Shown: positions 1 through 11,994 of the stretch, piece by piece
Layout: every line of letters starts with the position of its first letter
Numbering within the stretch: position 1 is the stretch's first letter
Origin: Mercurialis annua
Taxonomy: Eukaryota > Streptophyta > Magnoliopsida > Malpighiales > Euphorbiaceae
Reading direction: 5' to 3'
Assembly: GCF_937616625.2 (NCBI RefSeq)
Contig: NC_065570.1
Location: forward strand, 50,831,665-50,895,664
Length of the DNA stretch: 64,000 nt
Position numbers and translations under genes: made by a program
The notes under the pieces: generated by a model
What the model was told of the DNA's origin: nothing
What the model saw: the letters and a program-made list of their open reading frames with translations, nothing else
The model's database searches: none

Positions 1-200
1 AGTGAAATGGTGTGTTTTACTAAACGCACTTTAGCGACGGATTAGCGACAGATTTCCATATCCGTCGCTAAAGTGGCTAAAAAAAAGTTTTACAATTGGA
101 GACTTTACGATGAGTTTGGAATCCGTCAATAAAAAAATTAGCGATAAATTTTATATTCGTTGCTAAAATCCGTCGTTAAAATCAGGTTTTTTTAGGAGTG
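1..200. mobile_element. Terminal part of a CACTA (En/Spm)-type element
   Basis: Several copies of TTTAGCGACGG and its complement CCGTCGCTAAA lie in both orientations, the usual subterminal array of plant CACTA elements. The right end reads ...TTTTTTTAGGAGTG at 200, whose complement begins CACTCC, close to the CACTA terminus. The left end lies outside the window, so neither element length nor target duplication can be checked. No coding sequence is visible in this piece. Confidence 0.55.
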
Positions 201-347
201 GTTAATTTTTATAATTCAACAATCAATCAATAATTCTAAAAAAAATCTGTTATTATAGAGAGCACTTAATTTATAAGTCAAAGAAATAATAATAACATTG
301 CCGTTACAATGTTCTAATTACTATCTTATGCATTTGGAAATATATTA

Positions 348-630
348 CTCTCTCCGTCCCAATAGAGTTGTCCACTTTGCCTTTATCACACAGTTTAAGA
401 AAAGCAATTATTGCATATGAATTTTGTAAATTTTTCCTTGTTTTTCTTGTCATACCTCTATTTAATATAGAGTCTACCTGTAATTTACTTTCAATTTACT
501 CATTAGTGGATTTTAAATAGGGATAATAAAGGAAAATTGAGTTTAAAAGTTAGTTACTTTTTGAAAGTGGATAAGAATTTTGGGACAATTTTTTTTTCCA
601 AAGTGGACAACTCTATTGGGACGGAGGGAG
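348..630. mobile_element. Stowaway-type MITE (Tc1/mariner), copy 1
   Basis: The ends are inverted repeats of about 30 bp (CTCTCTCCGTCCCAATAGAG at left; complement of the same at right ending GGACGGAGGGAG), flanked by TA at 346-347 and 631-632. TA duplication plus the CTCCCTCCGT terminus is diagnostic for Stowaway MITEs. It is 283 bp, non-coding. Confidence 0.9.
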
Positions 631-1082
631 TACATTTTTAAAATGAATGAGAAGGTAAGAATTTGAACTAAGGTGATAGTAATTGTCTTAAATTTAAAAG
701 TAATTTTCAGAATTATTAAACACATGCAATAAAAACAATAAAATAGAAATTACACATAAAATTCTCAACTCATAGCTCAATTATAAGATGCATTGAGAAC
801 GTTGGCACATCATTTTTTGCATACGTTAGCTAAGGCATAACAAACACATAATCAGAATGCGAGTAGATATAACGGTTGTTTTTGTTGTTTGTGATCAGTG
901 CAATCTGTGTCCTTATCCAGGATATGGACAAATCTAAATCCGTTACCAAAACCATGACCATGACGCGCTGTTTCATGTCATGTGCATTGCGTACATTAAC
1001 CGTATCGTTTCTCACGTGATCTTCATCATTATATGTCACGTGCCGAATAACAAACCTCTATTTTTCTTTTTCAAAATATATA

Positions 1083-1359
1083 CTCCCCGTTTTAATAGAG
1101 TTGTCCATTTTAAAAAAAAAATTATTCCAAAACTATTATCCACTTTTAAAGGTAATTAATTTTTACACTCAAATTTTCTATATTACTCCTAATTAAAATC
1201 TACCAATAAATAAATTAAAAGTAAATTGCAAGTGGACCCTATATTAAATAGAGATATGATAAAAAAATAAGAATTTTTTTAAAAAATCATAAGCAATAAT
1301 TGCTTTTCTTAAACTGTATGATAAAGGCAAAGTGCACAATTCTATTAAGACGGAGGGTG
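1083..1359. mobile_element. Stowaway-type MITE, copy 2
   Basis: Same family as 348-630: left end CTCCCCGTTTTAATAGAGTT, right end ...TCTATTAAGACGGAGGGTG, flanked by TA at 1081-1082 and 1360-1361. It lies inverted relative to copy 1 in the interior sequence (the AAACTGTATGATAAAGGCAA part is near the right end here and its complement near the left end of copy 1). Somewhat more diverged. Confidence 0.85.
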
Positions 1360-2024
1360 TAATTTTCAGTCAAACCAGATAAAAAAAACTTAATGTTCAA
1401 GTATTTCTTTTAACTTGTTTTTACTAATCCTATTAAAATTTTATTAACAACTAATTACAAATTAATTATGAAATTGTATATTTTATAATTTTAATATAAA
1501 TTTTCAATTTTATTAATTTTAATACAAAATATTTTATAACTTTGAATCCCGAGTAAAATAATAATAAATGGAGTTTTTCTTCTGAATTTTTGATTAAACC
1601 TGCAAAACTGAGTAGACAGTCAATCAAACAGTGACTGTCCGATTAACTCTCCGATGCTAAAGTTTGTATTGAATTTTGAGTAGAGTATTTGCTTTTTATA
1701 TACAATTGTGTTTTAAGGTATAGTTCAAATTTCTTATATAGTAATAGCGAGAAAATACTTTATATAGTTTGAATAGAAAAATATTTCTTATTTAGTAGAG
1801 TGTGATTTGAATATGAAAAGAATTTATTATTTTCTAATAGACTTATCTTTCTAAATATGAGTTTGTCTCCAAATAGAAAAATAATTTCATATATCCGTTT
1901 TTTAGATATTATTCCATTTTCCCATAATCCAAATCTCTGGCAACGCGCCTTGAACTTGACTCGGTATTTCTGGGAATTCAAGTAATTCCCTCTTCAGCGC
2001 TTAGGCATGACGAGGTCTCACGGA
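1360..2024. other. AT-rich spacer with a dispersed repeat segment
   Basis: No gene seen. About 1598-1800 (TGTCCGATTAACTCTCCGAT and the following 150 bp) recurs in diverged form at 22158-22360 (TGTCCGATTAACTCTTTGAT ...). The sequence near 1930-2020 becomes less AT-rich and may be internal retrotransposon sequence next to the LTR-like block that follows; its minus strand has a short open frame with no recognisable domain. Confidence 0.4.
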
Positions 2025-4170
2025 CTTGGGTATTATCATCATTTAAACCTGCAGAAAAACTGCTCGGGGGCAACCGAGACTCCTAATTAGGTCTAGCAAT
2101 TTATATTACAGTTCCAATATAAATAATTTTAATATTCAAAAATGCTCAACAGCATGCCTTAAATATAATATTCAAGTAATCCAGAGTAAATATACTAATA
2201 ATAAATAATCGATCAAATCGATAATCCCAAGTGTAATATCAATGTAATATATAATAACTAGTTCTACTGTGGTCTAAGAGTTCGAAAACAGTAACTAATT
2301 TAAATAACGTAAAAACCTCCGAAGAATCAAAAGAATCGGAGCGGACCAGCTTTCAAATCATAAACCTGAAAAATTTGGGAAAACAACGGGGTCAGATATA
2401 CTGAGATGAGTTCGCAATACTATTTACATTTATTAAGTTTAAAACCTTTAAATCAAAACCTTTTTACACTAATATAATATGATTATGGAAAACAATATTT
2501 AAATGATCCCAGCGTAAGTATGACATAGCATACTAATAAACCCAGAGTGGACGGGAACAAATTCTCGTCATATATATATATACCAGCGTAAGCAAATCAT
2601 TAGTCTGCCTTTTCCCAGAGTACTTACCGGTGCACACAGTCTCGATACAAGCCTATCGAGTAGCTCGTTTCAATCAAGATCCATAATCCGTAAAAACAGT
2701 TCAAAAACATTTATAATATTAAAATACGATGCGGTATTTAATAAATCGGTAAATAGCACTACAAACTCAATGCTTCCTTATCCACGTGAACTTCGGCAAA
2801 CAGCTAACCCTGGTTCGACTCCGGAGCGCGAGTAGTCGAAGAGTCTAAAAATAAATCATTCGTTAAAATCGCTCCAACCCCTAACTCTAAGAATACTAGA
2901 CATCACGTAGGAGTAGTGCAAATAATAAACTAAATAGAATCACAGAGAAAACACAATCTCACTTAAATTATAATGCCGTAAATAAATCAAGTCTATTGAG
3001 TTCATATTTACGTTTATCCAAAATATTAATTAAATAATATTTAATTAATAAATAAAATCTTTTCCTCAAATAGTGGGGTAACCGAATTTCTTAAAACTAC
3101 CAAGCTAATCCCACATATCGGGCGACCCAAATCTAACCCGACCCAACCATAAAACCAGAGTTATAAACCACAGTTTATAATTTAATATCTAATAAAAATA
3201 TTAATCAATATCAAAATAGAACTCAATAGCTTGAAACCCAAGTAATTAAATATTACCGGCAAAAACTTCAAATAATAAATTAACAGATAAATAAAAGGCT
3301 AATTTATAAATTTAGCCAAATCGGCACGCTAAGCCAAAAACTCAAATTATTAATTAAACTCAAATTATTAATTTAATTTTTAAATAACTCAAATATTATT
3401 TTTAGGTCTTAAAAATAACATATCTATTTGACAACTTTCAAATTAAATAAAATCCCCAATTTCTCATTTAATATAGTCGATTATAAAATCCTAAATAACT
3501 ATAATGAATTTAATATTAATTTAAATAAAAAAATATATAAATGCCCAAGGTAATTTCAAATTATAAATAATAATATTATCTAAATTATTAATTAATAAGT
3601 CGAAATAAATTTCGTAAATTAAAATCAAAAATCAATCAAAAACAGTTAAAAGATAACTTTAGGAATCAATAAATTTAAGACACAAAAACTCAATGACTAA
3701 CATAGCCATTTAACCAAAAAGCAAATAAACCACCCAACCATTTAATGACACCTCGTCATCTTCTTCATTATGCAACCCAACAATTTCATTCAAATTTCAC
3801 GCGTACAGCAGTTAGGCAAAACAGAATTTAACAAGCTTATTAATCACAACAATTTCTCACCACTTTTCATCCCTACAAGAACTACACACCAATGCAAGCT
3901 ACACACGTCAAGCCAATTCAGTTAAGAAGAACCGAAGCCAAGGAGAACCATTTACAAAACTTGTAAATTAAGAAAATAAAAACGATGAATCCTAAAACCG
4001 AATGATAAATACTAGTCAAGAGTTTAATGATTCTAACACCCAAGCTTATAATCATAATCTAGCATAATCATAACCCCAAAAGGAAACAAAATCATAGCTA
4101 AAGGAACAAGAAGCATTCGGCAGCAACAATTTTTAAAACATCACAGCTTAATATCAAGGGAATACGATAA

Positions 4171-4740
4171 GACGGCGGCGATTGATACGGGTTCGTTTAC
4201 GTACCGTTTGACGAAAGAAATGTATAGAATCGTAGAGGCGTGAGTCTACTTTCACGGGGAATGGACAGAACTGATTTTGATCCCCGAACGGCTGTGAAAC
4301 GGATTGAAAAACGAAAGTATCGTTTTAGAGCCAAAACATAAAATAACTTGAAAACAGTAAAACGGCAGCGATTGATACGATTTCGTTTACGTACCGTTTG
4401 ACGAAACAAAAGTTGGGATTTGTAGACACGTGAGTCTTCTATCGCTGGAAATAAACAAAACTGATCTCGATCTTCAAACGGCTGTGGAACTGATTGAATT
4501 AGTAAACTGTCGATTTTTGTATTAAAACATAAATTTACACCAAATGGTGAGACGGCGGCAGCTATAACAGAAAAGAGAACATACTGTTATCTGAAAAATA
4601 AGCACGGACTTGTAGAGGGTTGAGTCTACAATCTCTGGAATTAAACGGAACGCAATTTGGTGCTGAAACGAGAGAGATATTAATTTCGAATGGAAGCAAC
4701 GTAATTGAATAAAACTGGGTTTGTGAAGGAAAGAGCTTAC
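4171..4740. repeat. About three diverged tandem copies of a ~190-bp unit
   Basis: Copies start at GACGGCGGCGATTGATACG (4171), AACGGCAGCGATTGATACG (4361) and GACGGCGGCAGC (4551), a period of 190 bp. Each carries a GTAGA...GTGAGTCT element and a variant of ACGGCTGTGGAAC; the third copy is the most diverged. It lies inside the LTR-like block, on the transcribed side of the TATA-like box if the element reads on the minus strand. Confidence 0.75.
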
Positions 4741-4889
4741 TGATGAGGGCGATGGAGTTTTGATGAATTTCAGAGATGCAAGGAACACAAATACGGCTAG
4801 GGTTGATGAGAATTCAAGGGAATAAATAGAGCTTGGATTGTGAAGTTAGAAGTTGGAGATTTTGGGGCCGAGATACACGGGGGAAGGGC

Positions 4890-5090
4890 TTCAGAATCGT
4901 GCCTCAACACGATTCTGAGGCAGGTTTCGAACGAGATTTGCAGGTCTCGTTCGAAACCTGCCAAAGTTGTGAAATCTCGAACGAGACTTCCAATTCTCAT
5001 TCGAGACCGAACCAAACCAGGTCTCGTTTGAGACCTTTGGTTCAAACGAGGCCTGGTTCAACCCAATATTGGTCGAACCACGTCCAACCC
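4890..5090. repeat. Hairpin cassette built from TCTCGTTCGAAAC motifs
   Basis: A GC-richer stretch in which TCTCGTTCGAAACCTGCC and its complement face each other (near 4921-4963), followed by further direct and inverted variants (TCTCGAACGAGAC, TCTCATTCGAGACC, TCTCGTTTGAGACC, TTCAAACGAGGCC). Several nested hairpins are possible. The same CTCGTTCGA core recurs in the unrelated-looking LTR cassette at 53110-53400. Confidence 0.8.
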
Positions 5091-5521
5091 GGACTTGAAT
5101 CGAACCAAATTCGAATTTCAAATACGTAAAACGACTCAAATAATTTCCGAAACTCGCAAATTAAATTTCAAAATTTTACGGGTTATTACAATATATATAT
5201 TAAATTTACATGTTAAGTTTTTAATTAATTTGTAATTATCAATTTTATTAATTATAAAATAATTTACTTAAATTAAATTTTGTTTAATTGATTACAGACA
5301 CATATTGCAATCTTGTTAAATTATAATTTACGTAGCAATTATATAAAAACAAAACGATATTTTTTTATTTTGACAAATTTATTTTTTTACATTTGACTGT
5401 ATTCCTCTTGTCAATTAAAGAAAGTAATTTTGTTCAAACAATTTTTATTTTATTTTATCGCTATCAATTATTATATTGAAAATAGCATCATCGATTATTA
5501 AATTTTACTCTAATAATATAT

Positions 5522-6652
5522 TTGGAAACAAATTTTATAAATAAATATATTTTATATAGATCTGTCATGATAAATCACTCCCTGGAGGCGATATTTGGCG
5601 ATAAATATTACCCCATATTTATCAAGGAAGTGGACAAACCGATTGATTTTGTTGTGAATGGAGAAAGGACTTATTCTTCTTTTCTGGTTGTGGACAACAA
5701 CGTGGAGCAAGCTACCACTCCCAAGGTTTGCGTTAATTTGCTTGATTCGTTCAACACTGTGGTAGCTGACTCAATTGTTGAAAGGGAAGAATCGTTTCAT
5801 GATCACATGTTAGAAGGGGTTCTTATTGATCGTCTTGTTGAGAGTAATCGTTGCTTGCATCATAAGGAACCTTTACTTTCAAGTTTAGTTAGATGTGAGA
5901 AAGTTGGAAATATCAATTATTCTGTTTCTACAAAGAATATGGGCATTGATGTCATTGAGACAAGGCGTGATTTTCAAGGTGTTGATACTCATCATCTGAA
6001 TGATAATAACAATTTGTTATTAAAAACAGTTATGGTTGGAACAAAACAAGAGTTTCTAGAGCAGCAGGTCTAGAACGTGGAACACTTAAAAGAGCGGGTC
6101 TCGAACATAGAGTACAATGCCTTGGACGGTCAGCAAGAGATCTTGAACAACACGTCTTCGGGTGCCATTGCTGTTGTCGTTGAACAACAGTTTGCTGAAC
6201 AACAGGATGTTGAACAGAGGGTCTTGGAGGAAACCGTTAATGATAACGATGGTGAAGCAGTTTTATTGGAGCTGGTTGCAAACCCACCTATAGAATTGAA
6301 CAGTTCTGATGTTACCCTTGTCGCGGAGAAGCAGGTGGAGAAGATCTACGAAAATAATGCAACACCTAACAAAACGCATATGAAAAAAGTTGATAGTATG
6401 GAATATATTTTATCCCACTCTACTAGGAAAGTGGCAAGCGGCGAAGAGTTATCGGATGCGGACATTGTAAATTTGAATAGAATCAATGGATTAGAGGAAG
6501 ATTTTCCTGATGTGTCAGCACAAGAGGATAGGGTAAGCAAGACATCGCAAATTAGGCATGGTCTGGGTATTTTTCAGCGTGAAACCAGATCAGCAACTCT
6601 GCGCAAATTGGCGCAAAAAATGGATTCTACAACTAGCTTTCAGCAAAATTAA
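5522..6652 (+). pseudogene. LINE ORF1-like remnant with one in-frame stop
   Basis: A single reading frame of about 376 codons runs from 5522 to 6652, broken only by TAG at 6071-6073. I recognise no domain in it: no zinc knuckle or DUF4283 core can be made out. The assignment rests on position: it lies on the same strand directly upstream of sequence coding for the start of a LINE endonuclease (6700-7020). It would then be the C-terminal part of ORF1, the N-terminal half missing or diverged. The composition is acidic and hydrophilic, with repeated EQQ/EQ runs around the stop. Alternatively it is an unrelated decayed ORF. A single stop in such a long frame suggests relatively recent loss. Confidence 0.5.
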
Positions 6653-6699
6653 GGTTCTTTTTTCCTTTGCGGTTTTTTCCCGTCCATGTTTTTGCCCCG

Positions 6700-7020
6700 A
6701 TCTTTTGTTTCTTAGATTGCGGAGGAGGATTATTCAACAATAGGAAGCAGAAATTTATTAGTCGGATGATTTCTACGCATGATTTATTGTTTATTGGTCT
6801 AGTCGAGTCCAAAAAGAAAATTGTTGATAATTTTCTCATTAACAATTTATGGCCTTAATTAGACTTTGGATTTGATTAGATTCCATCAGTGGTGCTTCAG
6901 GTGGTTTAGTTCTTATTGGAACTCTGTTTTTATTAGTAATGCCACGATTACTAAGGGTTCTAGATGGATTGCTTTTAACTTTCACTTTGACAATATTCTT
7001 TACCGCCATATTTTTATTTA
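6700..7020 (+). pseudogene. LINE ORF2 remnant: start of the endonuclease domain
   Basis: Frames here encode KQKFISRMISTHDLLFIGLV followed by ESKKK, the usual beginning of the apurinic-type endonuclease of plant L1-like LINEs (the 'THDLLFIGLVETK' part), then, after frame changes, GSRWIAFNFHFDNILY and IFIYV, the later 'RW..F....FIYV' strand of the same domain. Stops and frame breaks lie between them, so this is not functional. The sequence is cut at 7020 by a solo LTR; downstream LINE sequence resumes at about 7736, already in the last part of the reverse transcriptase, so the RT core has been lost. Confidence 0.75.
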
Positions 7021-7717
7021 TGTAATAAATCAAGGCAAATCAGAATACACAAGGCAAAACAACCTAAGTATAAATCACATGATAACCTAGCAATCTCTAC
7101 GAATCATAACAAGAGATTAAAGCCACATACCTTTTGATTAGCCAAAAACAAATCAAACCCAGAAATTAACTGACCCAAATCAGCCTACAAACATAGATGA
7201 CAAGAAGCTATTGAATCTACAATCATACAGTCATGAACCAAAGATTTAACCATGAAAGATATGACCCAAAACACTTACCAATGATCCAAAAATACAAAGG
7301 ATGAGTTAGGAATGGAGTATGAGGGAGGTCTCGGCCGTTTTAGGGTATTAGAAAAGGTTAGGAATGAATTTAGGTCGCATAAAGGAAGTTTTTAAAGCAA
7401 AAACCCGAGCTGCTGATGGAGTGGTTTGGCTGGACCATGGTTTGGTCCAGTTGGACAACGGTTTGGCCGGACCGAGGGTCCAGGGCTGACAGCCCTGACT
7501 CGAAAAAGATGGCCCGGTCGGACCTCACTCCAAAACGCAAAGCGGCCCGACTTTCTTTGCCCGAAACACTGAAAACATCAAGGTAAAAACCCAACCAAAC
7601 ATCTAAGCACATAACACACATACCAAAACTTATAAACCAATATAAAAACTACACAAAACCAAAGTAACAAACTTGGAAAGTTCATCGGAACTTACTGGAA
7701 AACTACGGGGTATTACA
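7021..7717 (-). mobile_element. Solo LTR inserted in the LINE remnant
   Basis: Begins TGTAATAAATCA at 7021 and ends GGGGTATTACA at 7717; on the minus strand it starts TGTAATACCCCG and ends ...TTTATTACA, a normal TG...CA LTR. Flanks are ATTTA (7016-7020) and ATATA (7718-7722), one mismatch from a 5-bp target duplication. It contains a GC-rich hairpin cassette at 7420-7560. With no second LTR or internal region, it is a recombination relic or a very short element. Confidence 0.75.
7420..7560. repeat. Hairpin cassette of GGTTTGG/GGACC motifs in the solo LTR
   Basis: Repeated GTGGTTTGGCTGGACC, TGGTTTGGTCCAGTTGGAC and GGTTTGGCCGGACC units, then GGTCCAGGGCTGACAGCCCT and GGCCCGGTCGGACC, form overlapping inverted repeats. 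It is markedly GC-richer than the flanking LTR sequence. Comparable in position and style to the cassettes in the other LTRs here, but with its own motif. Confidence 0.7.
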
Positions 7718-7735
7718 ATATATTAGTGGGAGATA

Positions 7736-9475
7736 TAAATAATATTAAGAGTTTTTTGGGGGTGGAGGAGGCTGGAGATAGCAGGAATATTTGGGTTTAC
7801 CTTCTTTGGTAGGGCGAAATAAATATCACATCTTTAGGTATATTAAAGAGAGAGTGTTGAATAAGATTAAAGAGTGGAACTTTAAATTTTTGTCTAGAGG
7901 GAAAAGGAGATTCTAATTAAAATTGTGGCACAATCTATGCCAAATTATGTGATGAATGTTTTTTTAGTCCCGGTTAAAATTTATAATTATTTGGAGAGGA
8001 TTCTAAACTCCTTTTGGTGGGGTAAAGATCAAGAGAAGAAAATGATATTAATGGACTAGATGGGAGCGTTTATGTGTTCCAAAAAAATTTGCTGGTATGA
8101 GTTGCAAAAGAATTCGAGAATTTAATTTAGCTACGTTATTTAGGGCAAGCGTGGAGGATGCTTAATTTAGAGAATATCTTGATGGTTAAAGTATGTAAAG
8201 CTAAATATTTTCCTACGTCGTCTTTTCTCGAGGAAAAATTAGGCTCTAACCCAAGTTATAATTGGAGAAGTATAGTGGGGACTCAAGTGGTTATGACAAA
8301 GGGAGTTAGAATTAAAATTGGTAATGGCGAGAGTACAATGGTTTGGGAATGCCCTTGGTAAGGCAAAGAGGGCGAGAGTTTTATTACTACTCCTAAACAG
8401 GGTAACTTAGAGCATGCTAAGGTGAGTAGTTTATTAGAGGTTGGTAGGAGGTCATGTGACGTGGGTCTTGTTAGGGATGTGTTTAACGAGAGGGACGTAG
8501 TTAAAATTTCTTAGTATTCCGGTTATAATCAAGATTTGGAGGAGGGTTGGAAATGGATTTTAGACTCAAAGGAGAGGTTCTCAGTTCGTAGTTTCTATAG
8601 GGCTGCTTGTGGAGATATTTCTTCTCAAGCAGATTCAATTTGGAATAGGATTTGAAAGTTGGATATCTCATTATATGTTCGGAACTTTTTGTGGCGTTTG
8701 TGCTCGGGTTACCTTTCTACTATTGATAATCTTGCTTCTAGGAGTATGTTTGTTAACGAGTTGTGTGCTGTTTGTAGGTCGAGTAAGGAAAATGTTATTC
8801 ACCTCTTTGTTAACTGTCTGGTTGTGATGGACTGTTAGAAAATGATCTCGTTGTCTCTGCTGAACTTGAGGTCTGATTTCATGGATTGGATTAGTAACTT
8901 GATGGCCAGATTACCGAGTGAGGAAAGCACGTTGGTTGCCCTGGTTACAAAAACAATGTGGTTTGGAAAAGCAAGACGGGTTCTTCAGATGTTGTGGTAG
9001 TTGCTGCCTGCGCCCAATTGTCAGCTTGGAAAATGGTTAAGAAACAAGTAGGCGAGCTCCGATTTGCATGTGTGTTGAAGGAAGATAGGTGCACTAGCTA
9101 GTCTCCTCCATCGAAGGGATGGCTTAAAACCAATGTTGATGCTGCCACGTTTGGAGGAGGCGGTGCAACGATCAACATTGTTGTTAGGAATAATGAGGGT
9201 CGTTTGATTCAAGCTAGGCAAGTTTAATGTGATGACAATTTTTCTTCTAGAGGGCTGAATCGGTGGATATTCGAGAAATGTTGAGTTGCCTCAAGAAATT
9301 TGATAAACTAATTATTGAATCCTATGCGATGGGAATCAGAAATCCAATCCATATATTATCTTAGAGGATTGTGTTAATTTGGCTAAGCAATTTAATAATA
9401 TTTTATTTATTTTTGTAAGACAATTTGTGAATCAGACTACGCATATTTTAACGCAACCCGTTTTTTATCAGGTCA
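7736..9475 (+). pseudogene. LINE ORF2 remnant: RT end, zf-RVT and RNase H
   Basis: Translated pieces in changing frames match the C-terminal half of plant LINE ORF2: RYIKERVLNKIKEWNFKFLS (RT thumb, about 7830-7900), then FSVRSFYRAA ... RNFLWRLCSGYLSTIDNLAS ... CAVCRSSKENVIHLFVNC (zf-RVT, about 8580-8820), then GWLKTNVDAATFGGGGATIN (RNase H start, about 9119) and DCVNLAKQFNNILFIFVRQF (RNase H end, about 9365-9430). Many stops and frameshifts show long decay. An A/T-rich tail follows near 9490. It belongs to the same element as 5522-7020. Confidence 0.85.
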
Positions 9476-10242
9476 TCAAAAATGGTCATATGTTATTTTT
9501 TTTTTTCGAATATCTCACGATTACAGCCGATTTAGATTGTCAATGAAATTTCCGTTAAATAAAAGAAAAATAACTATCCACCTCAACGATCCAGATTCTA
9601 TAGTGGGGAATTGAAGATTCTTTTCTTAACAAAAGATGTTACCACATGGCTAGGCACAGTTTTCTAATTCTCTTTTTTCTCTTATTATCCATTGTTTTCT
9701 TTGACTCTTTATTTTTTGACCGGTCAACTTACTCTACAAAACATTATGGTGTGGTTGTCCCCACATTTACTCCATGGTCCACCCAATGCTTTAATTGGGA
9801 CTACTGTCGTCAATTTCTTTTTTTTCTTAATCTTGATTGATATGTTCGTAAATAAGGTGAGCAAACCGACAATTAGATAAAACAATTTATTTATTTTTAT
9901 TTTATAATCAAATTGATTAAAATGATTAATTTTAATTAACATTAATTTAAATAGATTAATCAAAAATTAAAATCTTAAAATAATAAATTGAACGATGTAA
10001 TCGGTTAAACATAAAAATATAAAAAAGGTATTACCTAAATTTTCTATTATAATCAAACTGAAATAATAATTGTATGCAATAAATCTCGGTTGGTATTGGA
10101 TAATTAAATATTAAACAAATAAATTATATAATTAATAGTTAGTTAAATTTGTAAAAACAATTTAATGGCGGTCAAATTATTTTTATTAATCAAAATGAAT
10201 TAATTAAATAGATTGAATCAACAAAATTAGAAAACTTATAAC
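9476..10242. other. AT-rich spacer
   Basis: No gene, RNA gene or clear element termini seen. The open frames around 9646-9880 are phenylalanine/leucine-rich, overlap on both strands and carry no recognisable domain. Confidence 0.5.
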
Positions 10243-10571
10243 TAGAGATGTGCATAAGTCAGTTTGATCACCGAACCTAACCAAATTAACCGCAACAATA
10301 TTTTTTTTTAATTGTATATTATCGTAACAGCAACTAAATTCTAGTATATAAACAAATCATAATTGAATCAAAGTAATAATTTGGTTCGATTGGTTATTTC
10401 AGTTAATAAAAAAATCAAGCTTTATTAATATTAATTATTAACAGAAAAAATAAATTAATTAGTTTTGATATTTATTTTTAATTGTATACAACTTTTGAGG
10501 GGAAATTGATATTTAAACCTAATAAATTATAGAAATACATAAAATTTTTTTTTTTTTTTTTTTAAAATAAC

Positions 10572-10609
<38 letters not shown>

Positions 10610-10756
10610 ATTCGTCGGTTGGTTCAAAAACCTCATAATGAAATCATATTGATTTAAATTAATTATAATTTTAAAAATTATTAATTTAAATTTAATTAAA
10701 ATTTCAGTTTGATTCGATCCTTCGGTTCAATTATATCCGAATAGTGCACATAGCTA
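10243..10756. mobile_element. hAT-type non-autonomous element
   Basis: The left end TAGAGATGTGCAT and right end ATAGTGCACATAGCTA match the TAGRG-TGTGCA terminus common to plant hAT MITEs. Flanks CTTATAAC (10235-10242) and ATTATAAC (10757-10764) agree at 7 of 8 positions, the expected 8-bp hAT duplication. The interior carries a T-run and a long (TA)n tract and GGTTCGATTGG-type motifs; there is no coding sequence. Confidence 0.75.
10545..10605. repeat. T-run and (TA)n microsatellite
   Basis: A 19-nt T-run at 10545-10563 is followed by a near-perfect TA dinucleotide tract at 10574-10605, inside the hAT-type element. Confidence 0.95.
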
Positions 10757-11994
10757 ATTATAACCCCTATTTATAGGCAAGAAAGCAAAGAGGGCAGTGA
10801 TTGTATAGGATCCAAAGAAGGATATTGAAACAAGAATGTGGAATCAATCATTGTTTGCTCATCATTTTCCACTTCAGACACAAATTATAGCCTACAATTT
10901 TGGTTTGGTAACATCGGTTTTCTCGCCCATTGTTCGTCCCATTTTAGTTATTTTTTTCAAACTAAAAACACACAAAATAGAGGGAGTATTTAGTAGACAA
11001 GGAAAAAAATTAAAGCAAATCCTTCAGGCCGACAAGCCAACAAATTGTATAAGTTGATTTGTTCATGTACAAAATGACCACAAATTCAAATGTTTCAGCT
11101 AAAATATGCTGATCAGCTTTACAAAAAAACCAGCGACTCAAAAACTAGACCAGCCGGTTCTAGCTGAACCTAAAATTCCAAAAATCCGTCAGACTGAATA
11201 AGATCGAATTGAATCTATGGTGAAACCGATAGTAAATCTGGTTGAACCAATAACTAAACTGTTGATTCAACCAATTAAATTATAAACCCTATATGAAAAA
11301 TAACAATGAGACTTTTAAATGGGACGGCGAGAGTATAATTTTATCTAAATAGACCATTAAAAAAACAAAAAATTACATAATTTATTCAATTAGTTAAACC
11401 GGTTGCTGAACCGGTTCACTTTTAAAAACTCTTGATAAAACTAATGAAATTTTATGTACTAATTCTTTTTTCTTAGAATAAATTTTAAACTTAAAATTCA
11501 CCCGCCATGGCTCATTAAATTAGATATTATAGTATTATACACAATTGACCTTTTCTTAAAGGTTTTACCATTTTTAAATCCAAGTTTTTGGGGATTTTAT
11601 CAATTAAAATCAATTTTTTAAATTGTTACAATTATATTTAATTTAAAGTTTTTTTTGTAATTATGATTAAAAAAATTTATTTTATTTTTAAATTCAAACC
11701 TTCCAATTTTTTGGCAGTTGCGACCAACGTTTATATTAATTTTTTTCATAAGTTCGACATTTTTTATAAAATTTGATCGTGATTGATAAAAAATATAAAG
11801 ATCTGGATTTAAAAAATGAAACTTAAAGTGTTAGTTACAATTGCAAAAAAAGCTTTCAAATTGGATATAATTATAAAAAAAAGCATGGTCGTAATTGATA
11901 AAAAAATACAAAAAATTAAATTTAAAAAATGATTAAACCTTTTTTATAATACTCTATTTTGTATTATATTAAAGTAATATATGTATTACTTAAA
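10757..11994. other. AT-rich spacer with CCGGTT-containing stretch
   Basis: No gene seen. The part at 11130-11430 repeatedly carries GGTT/AACC and CCGGTT words (AGCCGGTTCTAGCTGAACC, AACCGGTTGCTGAACCGGTT) typical of decayed dispersed elements; boundaries not found. Confidence 0.4.

Larger units (their letters stand above)
2025..5189 (-). mobile_element. Long LTR-like retrotransposon block, minus orientation
   Basis: The right end is ACGGGTTATTACA at 5189, so the minus strand starts TGTAATAACCCGT, the start seen in many plant Ty3/gypsy LTRs of the TGTAATACCC type; the 7021-7717 element starts almost identically. No gag or pol coding sequence occurs in 3.1 kb, consistent with one very long LTR or a gene-less (LARD-like) element. 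A TATA-like box (CTCTATTTATTCCC on the minus strand near 4820-4832) lies just downstream of the hairpin cassette at 4890-5090, so the cassette would be in U3. The left boundary is uncertain; I saw no target duplication. Confidence 0.45.

Noticed and set aside
4797..5139. Four overlapping open frames on both strands
   Set aside because: They arise from the stop-poor TCTCGTTCGA hairpin cassette in the LTR-like block.
9646..9963. Overlapping hydrophobic frames
   Set aside because: Low-complexity T-rich spacer translates to Phe/Leu on both strands; no signal of coding.
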